Source: Pseudomonas sp. J452 | GTDB lineage: Bacteria > Pseudomonadota > Gammaproteobacteria > Pseudomonadales > Pseudomonadaceae | Length of the DNA: 64,000 nucleotides | Assembly (NCBI RefSeq): GCF_024666525.1 | Contig: NZ_CP088294.1 | Location: 434,001 to 498,000, forward strand | Reading direction: 5' to 3' | Translations under genes and position numbers: made by a program | The notes under the pieces: generated by a model | The model's input: only the letters and a program-made list of their open reading frames with translations | Database searches by the model: none | Told to the model about the DNA's origin: nothing | Shown here: piece after piece, positions 34,409-44,335 of the stretch | How the letters are laid out: every line of letters begins with the position of its first letter | Position numbering within the stretch: position 1 is the stretch's first letter

Positions 34409-35773
34409 CTACTGCGTACCTTTGCGGCGCAGGCTGGCCGGGGTGAAGTAGCTTTCCGGCGGCGCCGCCAGGAGGAACTGGCGCGGCGCCTTCTCGTTGT
34501 TGCGCAGACCGAGGGCCGAGTAGCTGCGTGCGATCAGGTCGTGGAACACCAGGTTGACCGGGGCGATGGTCGGCACCTCGTAGGCGTTCTTGCTGAACGC
34601 CAGGTTGACGTGCCACAGCTCGCCGCGGGCGTCATGGTTCTCCACCATCAGGGCGTACCAGCTGTCCTCATCCAGGTAGAAGCGGCGTTTGGCGTGCACA
34701 TGGCGCTGGCCTGGGCGCAGGGTCGCTTCGACCACCCACACGCGGTGCATTTCCCAGCGGGTCAGCTCGGGGTTGAGGTGGCCCGGCTGGATCAATTCTT
34801 CCAACTTACGCCCCGGCTGCTCCATGGCGTAGTTGTGGTAAGGCACCAGCAGCGCCTGCTTGCCCAGCAGCTTCCAGTCGTAGCGGTCGGTGGCTCCGTT
34901 GTACATGTCGGTGTCGTCGGCGTAGATGCCGTCGATCGGCGTGTCGTAGGCCAGGGTCGGCGCGCGCCGTACGCGGCGCTGGCCGGGGTTGTAGATCCAC
35001 GCCGAACGCGCCTCGGCGACCTGGTCGATGGGCTCATGCACCAGCAGCGCACGGCCGGCATCGCGCGAGGGCGGCAACAGCTCACTGGCGTAGGTATAGA
35101 GCTTGTTGTCCAGGCTGCCGGCATCCTTGCTCGGGCTGTAGTAGCTGGACAGCAGCTGGATGCGCTCGCGCAAAATCGAGTAGCTGCCGCTGGGAGTGAC
35201 CTGGGCGGTGACCGCCACCTCGTCGATATAGCGACCCTGCCAGCGGGCGATGTGGTTCCAGATCGCCTCGCGGCCATCCGCCGGGATCGGGAAAGGCACG
35301 CCGGCATAGGCATTCAACAGGCCATTGCCGCCGTCGCCGAGGCTCGCCTGTTCGGCGTTCTTGCGGGTGTTGGCGTAGATATCCGGCGGCGCGGCGAAAC
35401 TGCGGTGGCTGGGATAGACCGGCACCTTGAACGTCTGCGCATAGGTCTTCAGCAGCGCCTTGACCCCGGGGCTGAGGTTGCCCTCCTCGGCCGCCATGTT
35501 CTGCGCATCGATCACCCGCAGCGGCTGTTCGCCGGCAAATGGATCAACATGGAAACTGCCCGGCCCGGCGTAGCCGGCCGGGGCCTGGGTCAGGCCGCCG
35601 GTCCACTCGGGGATACCCTTGGCCGCGTCGCCCTGGCGCTCGGCGCCAAAGGGCGTGAGGGGGCCATCCAGCTGCGCCGCCTGCTCGGCGCTGACCTTGG
35701 CCTGGGCGGCCAATGGCAGCAGCAGACCCAGCGAAAGCAGGACGGAACGGGCACGCAAAGCATTTCTAGTCAT
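34409..35773 (-). CDS. DUF1329 outer-membrane lipid-related protein
   Basis: 454 residues with a signal peptide (MTRNALRARSVLLSLGLLLPLAAQAKVS) and the DUF1329 fold, a LolA/LolB-like open barrel. Conserved segments: LTPFGAERQGDAAKGIPEWTGG, LKTYAQTFKVPVYPSHR, GRYIDEVAVTAQVTPSGSY and VWVVEATLRPGQRHVHAKRRFYLDEDSW. In other proteobacteria DUF1329 and DUF1302 proteins are encoded together near hydrophobic-compound catabolism and RND-type exporters. It follows the DUF1302 gene by 14 bases. Exact role unknown. Confidence 0.9.
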   Translation of the reverse strand: MTRNALRARSVLLSLGLLLPLAAQAKVSAEQAAQLDGPLTPFGAERQGDAAKGIPEWTGGLTQAPAGYAGPGSFHVDPFAGEQPLRVIDAQNMAAEEGNLSPGVKALLKTYAQTFKVPVYPSHRSFAAPPDIYANTRKNAEQASLGDGGNGLLNAYAGVPFPIPADGREAIWNHIARWQGRYIDEVAVTAQVTPSGSYSILRERIQLLSSYYSPSKDAGSLDNKLYTYASELLPPSRDAGRALLVHEPIDQVAEARSAWIYNPGQRRVRRAPTLAYDTPIDGIYADDTDMYNGATDRYDWKLLGKQALLVPYHNYAMEQPGRKLEELIQPGHLNPELTRWEMHRVWVVEATLRPGQRHVHAKRRFYLDEDSWYALMVENHDARGELWHVNLAFSKNAYEVPTIAPVNLVFHDLIARSYSALGLRNNEKAPRQFLLAAPPESYFTPASLRRKGTQ

Positions 35774-35787
35774 TGTGGTTCCTGCCG

Positions 35788-37566
35788 TCAGAAGGAGTAG
35801 GTGACGTTGAGGGCGACGTGGTCGCGGTCAATCAACGCGTTGTCTTTGCGCGCGCCCCAGAACGAGGTGTAGGCGAGCTTGCCGCCTAGCTTCTGGCCGT
35901 ACTTGCCGCCCAGTTCGAGGGTCGCCGACTTGCGTCCCTGGATGAAGTTCTCGTTGAGTGACGGCGAAGTGCCGGAGACGTCCTGGCGGAAGGTCAGGCC
36001 CGGCAGCAGATCGAGGTTGGGCCGCACGTCCTGGATCAGCCCGGAGACGTTCAGCGTGTAACCCCAGGCGAAGGAGTCCAGGTATTCGTAGTTGACCGTA
36101 TCGAGCAGGCTGCCCGGCACATGGTTGAACGCCACCTCGCCGAGCATGATCAGGTCATCCAGGCCGAGTACCGGGCCGAAGGTGTGGATGGTCGAAACCG
36201 AGCCGGTATACAGCTCGTGGCGCTTGTACAGATCGATATTGCTGCGCGAGTCGTTGGCCGAGCCGTCACCGAACTCGCCCAGGTCGATGCTGCCGCCGCT
36301 CGCCCCACCCGCGCCCAGGGCATCACCGGCCAGTTGCTCCAGCTCATAGATCATCGAGGGCTCCAGCGGCGCGTTGGGCCGGTAAGCCAGCTCGCCGGCC
36401 ACGCTGGTGTCGCCGATGGTGCCGGACACGCTGAGGCCGAACAGGCGGATGTCCTCGGGATAGATGAAGTCGTAGTAGGTGCTGTCGAGCAGGGCCAGGC
36501 CATCGACAGTCGAGTCGAGGCCAAAGCCGCACAAGCCGCTGAACTGCCCAGCCGTTCCGTTGCTACAAGCAAACGACTGGCCCTTCTGGATGCTCAGGAA
36601 CGGCACCTTGCTGTGGTAGTTGAGGTAATACAGGCTGAACTCGGTGTTGTTCCACTCCTCGACCAGGTAGCGCAGGGCCACGCCGAACTGGCCGTCGTCG
36701 CGGGCGTCGTGCTCCTCACCATAACGGGCGCCAGCGACTATGCCGCTCTCGCCATTCAGCCCCGGCACCAGCTCGGCCAGGTCGCCCAGGTCATTGCGCA
36801 GATCGACCAGCACGCCGTTGCTGCCCTTGCCGAAGTAGTCCTGGTTGTTGAGGAAGGCACCGGTGGGGATCAGTTCGTGGCCTTTCCACTCCAGGCCGTA
36901 GAAGGCCTCGACGCTGAGTGCGTCGGTCAGGCCAAGCTGGCCGGAGATCATGTTGGTCGGCAGCAGAGCGTCCTTGAGGCTGGCGTTGGGCAACACCACT
37001 CGGCCGATGTCCACCGGGTTGATCACGTTGATCCCGTCGGCGTAGTAGATGCCCTCGCCCCAGTTGATCACCTGGCGCCCGAGTCGCAGGCTGGCCGGCA
37101 TCTCGCCGATATAGCGGTTGGTGTAGAGGTAGGCGTCGAGCAGGCGCGAACGGTGGCCGGCACGGTTCTCCAGATCGGAGGGGTAACGCTCGTCACTGTC
37201 GGTGTTGTGGGTTTCGAAGCCATCGCTACTGGGGTCGTTGTCCATGATCTGGGTGTCGTACCAGGCCGTACCGCGGACGAACAGGCCGTCCTGCTCGGTG
37301 CGCACGTGCAGCTCCGAAGTCAGCTTGAACTCGTTGGAGACAAAGCCACGGTCGTAGTACTCGCTGCCATCGTTGTTGTTGGCAAAGATGTTCTGCCCGT
37401 TGCTGTAGATGCGCTCGGGACCGGTGGTGCGGTACACCGAGGTGTACTCGGCCACGCTTTCCAGCGAGGTGGTGACATTCGGCCCGGTATCGATCTCGAA
37501 GGCCTGGGCCTGCATCCCCCAGATCCCTATCCCGACTGCCAGCGCTATTTTGCTTTTGTTATGCAT
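35788..37566 (-). CDS. DUF1302 outer-membrane protein
   Basis: 592 residues from ATG 37566 (MHNKSKIALAVGIGIWGMQAQA, signal peptide); an open frame reaches further upstream but has no signal-like start. Sequence is strand-rich and acidic, with the family segments FVRGTAWYDTQIMD, LLDAYLYTNRYIGEMPASLRLGRQVINWGEG, SVEAFYGLEWKGHEL and a C-terminal aromatic end (VALNVTYSF) as in beta-barrels. Probably an outer-membrane channel for hydrophobic substrate, working with DUF1329. It is likely the first gene of the leftward unit; a partial copy of the TetR half-site (AACAT, seven bases, ATGTT at 37664-37680) lies upstream. Confidence 0.88.
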   Translation of the reverse strand: MHNKSKIALAVGIGIWGMQAQAFEIDTGPNVTTSLESVAEYTSVYRTTGPERIYSNGQNIFANNNDGSEYYDRGFVSNEFKLTSELHVRTEQDGLFVRGTAWYDTQIMDNDPSSDGFETHNTDSDERYPSDLENRAGHRSRLLDAYLYTNRYIGEMPASLRLGRQVINWGEGIYYADGINVINPVDIGRVVLPNASLKDALLPTNMISGQLGLTDALSVEAFYGLEWKGHELIPTGAFLNNQDYFGKGSNGVLVDLRNDLGDLAELVPGLNGESGIVAGARYGEEHDARDDGQFGVALRYLVEEWNNTEFSLYYLNYHSKVPFLSIQKGQSFACSNGTAGQFSGLCGFGLDSTVDGLALLDSTYYDFIYPEDIRLFGLSVSGTIGDTSVAGELAYRPNAPLEPSMIYELEQLAGDALGAGGASGGSIDLGEFGDGSANDSRSNIDLYKRHELYTGSVSTIHTFGPVLGLDDLIMLGEVAFNHVPGSLLDTVNYEYLDSFAWGYTLNVSGLIQDVRPNLDLLPGLTFRQDVSGTSPSLNENFIQGRKSATLELGGKYGQKLGGKLAYTSFWGARKDNALIDRDHVALNVTYSF

Positions 37567-37707
37567 GCTGCTGCCCCCTAGTGGTGATGTGACGAAATTA
37601 GCCGAGTTGCGAGAACCTCCATGGGGCAGATTCGGACAAAAAACGATGCCGAAAGGGCCCCTCAACATCTTCTTCATGTTTGCCGCACGGCCCACCGCGC
37701 GGCGCGG

Positions 37708-38361
37708 CTACACCTGCCGGGCAAAAGCCTGCAAGCTGCTGGCGTAGACGAATTGCAGGGTCTTTTTTAGCTGCACCAGGGTGCGCGAGCGCTGCGGTTC
37801 GGGCAGCTCCAGGGCCAGCTTGGTCACCGAGCTGCCGGCCTCGCACAGCAGCAGCGCCAGGCCATGCACCAGCTCGGCATCGGCCGTCGGCTGGGCGGCG
37901 CAGATGGCGCTGCCGACCAGCTCGGCGGTGGCCAGGGTGTCGGCACTGTTCAGCGCACGCAGTTCCGGTGACGCGGCGACGCAGCCCCAGACCTCGACGA
38001 AGCCGGGATGGCTGACCTGGATATCCACCATAAGGTCGATCAGCCGTTCGATCAGCGCCCCCGGCGCCCCGTCGAGCAGCGCCAGATCGGCCTGCAGGCG
38101 CTCGCCGACGCTGCCGGTGTAGCGCTGCCAGACCTCCTGGACGATGGCCAGCTTGGTCGGGAAATACAGGTACAGCGAGGCGATCGGCAGGCCTACCTCG
38201 CGGGCGATTTCGCGCATCGACACCGCCTCGTAGCCGCGCGCGGCGATCAGTTCCAGGGCCACCGCAAGGATCGCCTCGAAGCGCGCCTGGCTACGCTCCT
38301 GCTTGGGTTCGCGACGGACCCGCGTTACCGGCGGGGTGCTTGACAAAGTTTTGTTGGCCAC
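37708..38361 (-). CDS. TetR-family transcriptional regulator
   Basis: 217 residues. The N-terminal helix-turn-helix is RSQARFEAILAVALELIAARGYEAVSMREIAREVGLPIASLYLYFPTK, a complete TetR DNA-binding domain (about 20-70). The C-terminal part is a ligand domain with no identifiable family. It is divergent from the kinase operon across a 25-bp palindrome at 38372-38396, which sits only 11 bases from its own start codon, so it probably represses itself and the kinase operon. It also precedes DUF1302 in the same direction, 141 bases away. Confidence 0.92.
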   Translation of the reverse strand: MANKTLSSTPPVTRVRREPKQERSQARFEAILAVALELIAARGYEAVSMREIAREVGLPIASLYLYFPTKLAIVQEVWQRYTGSVGERLQADLALLDGAPGALIERLIDLMVDIQVSHPGFVEVWGCVAASPELRALNSADTLATAELVGSAICAAQPTADAELVHGLALLLCEAGSSVTKLALELPEPQRSRTLVQLKKTLQFVYASSLQAFARQV

Positions 38362-38371
38362 AGCATTCTCG

Positions 38372-38396
38372 AAAACATGAGCAATGCTTATGTTTT
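38372..38396. promoter_or_regulatory. 25-bp palindromic operator for the TetR regulator
   Basis: Outer arms AAAACAT and ATGTTTT are perfect inverted repeats, and the inner GAGCA...TGCTT part is nearly symmetric; only one base pair plus the central base breaks the symmetry. It lies between the TetR gene and the kinase operon, the usual place for a TetR-type operator controlling both. Confidence 0.8.
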
Positions 38397-38447
38397 AGCG
38401 TGACTCTCACAAAATGGGAAGAGGCTGATGAATTTGAGGCGAGAACT

Positions 38448-40037
38448 GTGAGCCAAGACGAGCGCCTGGTACTGGCGGTAGACCTTGGCAGCTCCGGCTG
38501 CAAGACCGCGCTGGTCGGCCTCGATGGCCGGGTGCTGGCCTTCGCCTTCCGCCCGGTGAGCAGCCATGTGCTGCCCGGTGCCGGCGTCGAGCAGTGCCCG
38601 GAAGACTGGTGGCAGGCCTTTCTCGACAGCGCTGGCGAAGTGCTGCACGACAATCCCGGCAGCGCGGCAGAGGTGGTCGCCATCGCCTGCTCCTGCCAGG
38701 GCGAAGCCACCCTGCCGGTGGACCGCGACGGCAACCCGCTGGCCCGCGCCATGCTGTACATGGACATGCGCGGCCAGGCCGCCGTGCAGCGCCAGGTCGG
38801 TGGGCGCCTGCCGCGCGTGGCCGGCTACGACCCGCTGAAACTGTGGCGCTGGTTGCGCCTGACCGGCGGCGCCCCGGCGCTGTCCGGCAAGGACCCGTTC
38901 GGCCATATCGCCTTTATCCGCGAAGCAATGCCCGAGCTGTACGCGCGCACCGCCAAGTTCCTCAACGTCCTCGACTTCATGAACCTGCGCCTGACCGGGC
39001 GCACCGTCGCCACGGTCGACTCGGCCCTGACCACCTGGGGCACCGACAACCGCGACCCGGCCAATATCCGCTACGACGATGGCCTGCTGCGCCTGGCCGG
39101 TCTGCAACGCGAACAGTTGCCGGAACTGGTGCGCTGCAGCGACGTACTCGGCCCGCTGCGCCCGGTGGTGGCCGAAAAACTCGGCCTGCCCAGCGGCGTG
39201 CCGGTGGTTGCCGGCGCGGTGGACAACAGCGCCTCGGCCCTCGGTTCCGGCGCGGTGGCGGATAACGCCCTGCACCTGTACGTCGGCACCTCGTCGTGGA
39301 TTGGCGCCCATGTGGCGCAGAAGAAAACCAACCTATTCAAGCAGATCGCCGCCGTGCCCTGCGCCCTGCCCAACCGCTACCTGATGATGGTCATGCAGTC
39401 GGCCGCCGGGGCCAACCTGAGCTTCCTGCGCGACCGCATCCTCTACGCCAAGGACGCCCTGCTGCAGGACGAAGCGCGCCCGGATGTGTACCGCATCCTC
39501 GACGAAATCGCCGCCGGCGTGCCAGCCGGCGCCCGTGGCCTGATCTACCTGCCCTGGCTGATGGGCGAACGCAGCCCGGTGGACGACGGCAACCTGCGCG
39601 CCGGCCTGCTCAATCTGAGCCTGGAGCACGCCCGCGAAGACATGGTGCGGGCCTTCCTCGAAGGCGTGGCGCTGAACACGCGCTGGATGATGGACGCGGT
39701 CGAAGGCTTCCTCGGCCAGGCGGCACGGGAAATCACCCTGGTCGGTGGCGGTGGCCAGTCCGATGTGTGGAGCCAGATCTTCGCCGACGTGCTGGGCATC
39801 ACCGTGCACCAGCCAGAACAGCCAATCCAGGCCAACGCCCGCGGCGCGGCCTTCCTCGCCGGGGTCGGCATCGGCGCCATGCAATTTGCCGATATTCCGC
39901 AGCGGGTCGCACTGCGCCGCAGCTTCGAACCGAGCGCCGGCAACCGCCAGCGCTACACCGACAGCTACGCCACCTTCCGCGCCGCGCACAAGGCGCTGGC
40001 GCCGTTCTACGCCAGCCTGCACGGAGCCAAGCCATGA
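38448..40037 (+). CDS. FGGY-family carbohydrate kinase
   Basis: Cytoplasmic sugar- or polyol-type kinase of 529 residues. The N-terminal ATPase motif VLAVDLGSSGCKTALVGLDG begins about residue 8, and the C-terminal FGGY domain has ITLVGGGGQSDVWSQIFADVLGITV and NARGAAFLAGVGIG. It is nearest in look to xylulokinase-like members; substrate unknown. I chose GTG 38448, seven bases after GAGG; upstream codons in the same frame run through the operator and lack homology. First gene of a four-gene operon; it overlaps the aldolase gene by four bases. Substrate is probably an alcohol phosphorylated before aldol cleavage or PLP chemistry. Confidence 0.9.
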   Translation: MSQDERLVLAVDLGSSGCKTALVGLDGRVLAFAFRPVSSHVLPGAGVEQCPEDWWQAFLDSAGEVLHDNPGSAAEVVAIACSCQGEATLPVDRDGNPLARAMLYMDMRGQAAVQRQVGGRLPRVAGYDPLKLWRWLRLTGGAPALSGKDPFGHIAFIREAMPELYARTAKFLNVLDFMNLRLTGRTVATVDSALTTWGTDNRDPANIRYDDGLLRLAGLQREQLPELVRCSDVLGPLRPVVAEKLGLPSGVPVVAGAVDNSASALGSGAVADNALHLYVGTSSWIGAHVAQKKTNLFKQIAAVPCALPNRYLMMVMQSAAGANLSFLRDRILYAKDALLQDEARPDVYRILDEIAAGVPAGARGLIYLPWLMGERSPVDDGNLRAGLLNLSLEHAREDMVRAFLEGVALNTRWMMDAVEGFLGQAAREITLVGGGGQSDVWSQIFADVLGITVHQPEQPIQANARGAAFLAGVGIGAMQFADIPQRVALRRSFEPSAGNRQRYTDSYATFRAAHKALAPFYASLHGAKP

Positions 40038-40663
40038 ACCTCACACAACAGGCCTGCGAACAGGTGGTGCGCACCGCCGTGGCGCTGGCCGACCAGGGTT
40101 ACCTGGCCGGGGTCGGCGGCAACCTGGCGCTGCGCATCGACGCCGAGCACTTTGCCGTCACCCCTTCGGCCAGCGACTACTACGCCATGGCCCCGGACGA
40201 TATCTGCGTGCTGCGCCTGAGCGACCTCAAGCAACTCGCCGGCCACGGCAAGCCCTCGGTGGAAAGTGGCCTGCACGCCTGTATGTTCAAGGCTCGCCCG
40301 GATTGCCGGGCCAGCGTGCACACCCACCAGCCGGTGGCCAGCGCCTTCACCCTGCTCGACCGGCCATTGCCGATCACCGATGACGAAGCGCGTCGGCTGA
40401 TCGGCGGCGATGTGCCGATGTGCGCCTACGCCCCCTCCGGCACCAGTTGGCTGGCCAGCAATGTCGGCAAGCGCGTGCGCTTCGACCTGAATGCCTACCT
40501 GATGCGCAACCACGGCGCGGTGTGCCTCGGCGCCAGCCTCGACGACGCCTGCCGCGTGGTGCGCCTGCTTGAGCAGGAAGCCGTGCGCTGGTTCCAGCGC
40601 GCCCTCGCCGCCCAGCCCGATAACCGCCAGTTCCAGCAGGCCCTGGCTGCGCTGAATTCCTAG
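40034..40663 (+). CDS. class II aldolase/adducin-family protein with intact metal site
   Basis: 209 residues of the fuculose-1-phosphate aldolase/RhaD fold. The metal ligands are present: Glu77 (VESGLHA), His96 and His98 (SVHTHQP), His160 (RNHGAVCLG). The phosphate-side GNLALRID and TPSASDYYAMAPDDI segments are also conserved. Reaction expected: retro-aldol cleavage of a 1-phospho-2-keto compound to DHAP or a related unit plus an aldehyde. It overlaps the kinase stop by four bases and lies 27 bases before the PLP enzyme gene. A metal-free paralogue follows at 42158. Confidence 0.92.
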   Translation: MNLTQQACEQVVRTAVALADQGYLAGVGGNLALRIDAEHFAVTPSASDYYAMAPDDICVLRLSDLKQLAGHGKPSVESGLHACMFKARPDCRASVHTHQPVASAFTLLDRPLPITDDEARRLIGGDVPMCAYAPSGTSWLASNVGKRVRFDLNAYLMRNHGAVCLGASLDDACRVVRLLEQEAVRWFQRALAAQPDNRQFQQALAALNS

Positions 40664-40690
40664 CCCCGAATTATTAGAAGAGAACCCGCG

Positions 40691-42154
<1,464 letters not shown>

Positions 42155-42157
42155 GCC

Positions 42158-42769
42158 ATGCACGACGAACTGCTGCAGGCCGGCGCGCGGATGAGCGCCA
42201 AGGGCTTTCTCAATGATGCAGGCGACAGCCTGTCGCTGCTGCTGCCGGGCACCGGGCGCATGCTCCTGCTGCTGGCGGGCGAGGCGCCGCGCGAAGTCGA
42301 ACTGAACCAGGCCGCCACCGGCCTGGCCGCCCTGCACGCGCAGGTCTACCGGCTGCGTGGCGATGCCGGCGCGGCGGCCACCCTGAGCCCGTGCTGGAGC
42401 CTGCAACTGGGCGCGCTGAGCGAAGCCATGCCGTCGGTGTTCGACGAGCAGGCGCGGCATATCGGCCGCTCCTGGGCACCAGCCGTTGCCGGGCAACTGC
42501 CCGCCGTGCTCGCCGCTGGCGGCAACGCCGGGCTGGTCGACGGTCGCCTGCTGGCCGTCGGCGTCACGCGCAACCGCATGCTGTTCAATGCCGAACTGTT
42601 CGAGAAATGCGCCATGGCCTACGTGCTGGCGCGCCTCGGTGGTGGCCGGGTGAAAAAAGTACCGTGGTGGGTGCGCCTGATCGCCGGCCGGCGCCTGATC
42701 AAGGACCAGGCCAACGCCGCCACCCAGCACGCCGCCGGACAGGCATCCGCCGAGCTGGGGGCCTATTGA
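42158..42769 (+). CDS. degenerate class II aldolase-fold protein lacking metal ligands
   Basis: 203 residues, starting three bases after the PLP enzyme gene. It aligns with the aldolase at 40034: LLQAGARMSAKGFLNDAGDSLSLLLPG matches the N-terminal GNLS-type segment, LAALHAQVYRLRGDAGAAATLSP matches ESGLHA...ASVHTHQP, and GNAGLVDG matches RNHGAVCLG. All four metal positions are changed: Glu77 to Leu56, His96 to Thr75, His98 to Ser77, His160 to Ala124. The domain is also shifted by a basic tail (RVKKVPWWVRLIAGRRLIKDQ). It probably forms a structural or regulatory partner of the active aldolase, by inference. Confidence 0.8.
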   Translation: MHDELLQAGARMSAKGFLNDAGDSLSLLLPGTGRMLLLLAGEAPREVELNQAATGLAALHAQVYRLRGDAGAAATLSPCWSLQLGALSEAMPSVFDEQARHIGRSWAPAVAGQLPAVLAAGGNAGLVDGRLLAVGVTRNRMLFNAELFEKCAMAYVLARLGGGRVKKVPWWVRLIAGRRLIKDQANAATQHAAGQASAELGAY

Positions 42770-42830
42770 GTAGAGCAGGTGAAACCCGCGTGCAGGCTAC
42801 GCCGGCTAACGCGGGTTTCACCCGCCCTAC
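42770..42830. repeat. palindromic intergenic repeat, family C
   Basis: Arms GTAGAGCAGGTGAAACCCGC and GCGGGTTTCACCCGCCCTAC. It starts directly at the stop codon of the degenerate aldolase gene. The following 300 bases up to the AraC gene hold two more repeats and one terminator, and no gene. Confidence 0.82.
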
Positions 42831-42856
42831 TCGATTGCATGGAGCCACTGCGGAAG

Positions 42857-42895
42857 CCCCCTCTCCCGTTTACGGGAGAGGGCTGGGGAGAGGGT
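42857..42895. repeat. palindromic intergenic repeat, family D
   Basis: CCCCTCTCCCGTTTACGGGA with GAGGGCTGGGGAGAGGG; same family as 26518 and 34315. A shorter relic, CCCCCTCTCCCACGCGTGG, lies at about 42981-42999. Confidence 0.82.
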
Positions 42896-42899
42896 GCTC

Positions 42900-42972
42900 G
42901 TAGGGTGGATGACGCTCTTTTTCATCCACCAATGTCCCGCTCGGTGGATCGGTGAAGCGTGATCCACCCTAC
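42900..42972. repeat. palindromic intergenic repeat, family E
   Basis: GTAGGGTGGATGACGCTCTT at one end and GCGTGATCCACCCTACG at the other, with an inner GGTGGATCGGTGAAGC/TTCATCCACC pair. It is the only family E copy seen in this window. Confidence 0.75.
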
Positions 42973-43043
42973 GTGATGACGCCCCCTCTCCCACGCGTGG
43001 CAGCGGGGAGCTATGGCGCCGCGCAGCACGCTCGTGCTAACTA

Positions 43044-43072
43044 TAAAAAACGGCCCACCCCGGTGGGCCGTC
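43044..43072 (-). terminator. orphan leftward terminator before the AraC gene
   Basis: ACGGCCCACC/GGTGGGCCGT hairpin. On the minus strand it is followed by TTTTTTATAG, a good U-tract; on the plus strand no T-tract follows. No leftward gene ends here. Possible source: a promoter in or before the AraC gene on the minus strand, or the remains of a lost gene. Confidence 0.65.
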
Positions 43073-43130
43073 ATAACAACAAGAACCAGGCGCTCGACGC
43101 CAGATAACGACCTCCTGCCGGAGCGTGCCC

Positions 43131-44165
43131 ATGAAACCCATCGCCGACCCGCGCTATTCCGAGGCCTCCGCGCCGCCACATATCTCGCGCTTCCTCCTGC
43201 AGCACGTCGCCGCCATCGGCCGCGACCCGGCCCAGCTCTGCCGTGGCCTGGGCTTCGAGCCGGACGACCTGAAGAAGCCCGACTATCGCCTGTCCTACCG
43301 GCAGAGCTACCTGCTGGTGCGGCGCGCCCTGCAAACCCTTGACGACAGCGGCCTGGGCCTGACCGTGGGGCATCGGCAGACGGCCGTGTCCTGGGGTCTG
43401 GTGGGCATGGCCATGCTCGCCAGCCCGACCCTGGGCGAGGCACTCGACCTGGCCATCCGCTACCAGCGCCACACCGGCGCCCTGCTCGACTACGAGATGG
43501 AGCTGCGCGGCGGGCGCTGCCTGGTGTCCGCCAGCACGCGCTTCTTCGACCCGGAAGTGGCGGTGTTCTACCTCGAAGAAGCCTTCTCCAGCGCCCAGGC
43601 CATCGTCCGCCATCTGTCTGGCCAGGACCTGACCATCGACAGGATCGAACTGGAATACCCGCGCCCGCCACACTGGAAACGCTATGCGGAGATCTTCCGC
43701 TGCCCGGTCAAGTTCGGCGCCGGGCACAGCCTGATCGCCTTCGACGCGCGCTGGCTGCAACTGCCGCTGCCGACCCGCGACGACTACGTCGCCGCCGAGA
43801 TCGCCACGCTGCTCGACAGCGCCCGCTGGGAGCAACACGGCAGTTCCGACCTGATCGAGACCATCCAGCGCGAAGTACGCAAGAACCTCTGCCGCCCGCC
43901 ACAACTGGCCGAACTGGCGCAGCAGCTCAACCTCGGCGAACGCACCCTGCGCCGGCGCATCGATGAAGCCGGGCTGTCCTACCACGGCATCATCGACTCG
44001 CTACGCCGGGCCAAGGCCCTGGCCCTGCTCAGCCACCGCGACAGCCGGCTGATCGACGTGGCCAGCGAAACCGGCTTCAGCGACGTACGCAACTTCCGCC
44101 GCGCCTTCAAACGCTGGACCGGCGTGGCCCCGCGCGAAGCCCGCCGACAGATCCACCCGGCCTGA
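43131..44165 (+). CDS. AraC-family transcriptional regulator
   Basis: 344 residues from ATG 43131 (CGGAG about eight bases upstream). N-terminal ligand region (about 1-200) of the PF12625 type: DPAQLCRGLGFEPDDLKKPDYRLSYRQSYLLVRRAL, then TVGHRQTAVSWGLVGMAML. The C-terminal helix-turn-helix pair is seen in LAELAQQLNLGERTLRRRIDEAGLSYHGIIDSLRRAKAL and VASETGFSDVRNFRRAFKRWTGVAPREARR. Such regulators control amino-acid or lipid-derived substrate genes in Pseudomonas. It probably acts on the FMO or SDR gene or on the kinase operon; the operator is unknown. Confidence 0.92.
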   Translation: MKPIADPRYSEASAPPHISRFLLQHVAAIGRDPAQLCRGLGFEPDDLKKPDYRLSYRQSYLLVRRALQTLDDSGLGLTVGHRQTAVSWGLVGMAMLASPTLGEALDLAIRYQRHTGALLDYEMELRGGRCLVSASTRFFDPEVAVFYLEEAFSSAQAIVRHLSGQDLTIDRIELEYPRPPHWKRYAEIFRCPVKFGAGHSLIAFDARWLQLPLPTRDDYVAAEIATLLDSARWEQHGSSDLIETIQREVRKNLCRPPQLAELAQQLNLGERTLRRRIDEAGLSYHGIIDSLRRAKALALLSHRDSRLIDVASETGFSDVRNFRRAFKRWTGVAPREARRQIHPA

Positions 44166-44178
44166 TCCCCCTACCAAC

Positions 44179-44230
44179 GTAGGGCGGGTGCAACCCGCGG
44201 GGAGCGCAACGCGGGTTTCACCCGCCCTAC
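44179..44230. repeat. palindromic intergenic repeat, family C
   Basis: GTAGGGCGGGTGCAACCCGC with GCGGGTTTCACCCGCCCTAC; almost the same as 12800-12851 but with better arms. It fills the AraC-FMO gap, which also shows no clear promoter for the monooxygenase. Confidence 0.85.
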
Positions 44231-44335
44231 CCACTTGTCCGTTTCTGCCCCCTTTCGCGGCCATCTCGCCCCTGCTGGCCTCATCGACGCTTGGCTAACG
44301 TGGACTCATCGCCACTACCCAGAGCGGAGACTCCC

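Noticed and set aside
42158..42769. Calling this gene a pseudogene
   Set aside because: The reading frame is intact, close-coupled to the PLP gene and without internal stops; only catalytic residues are changed, which fits a non-catalytic protein better.
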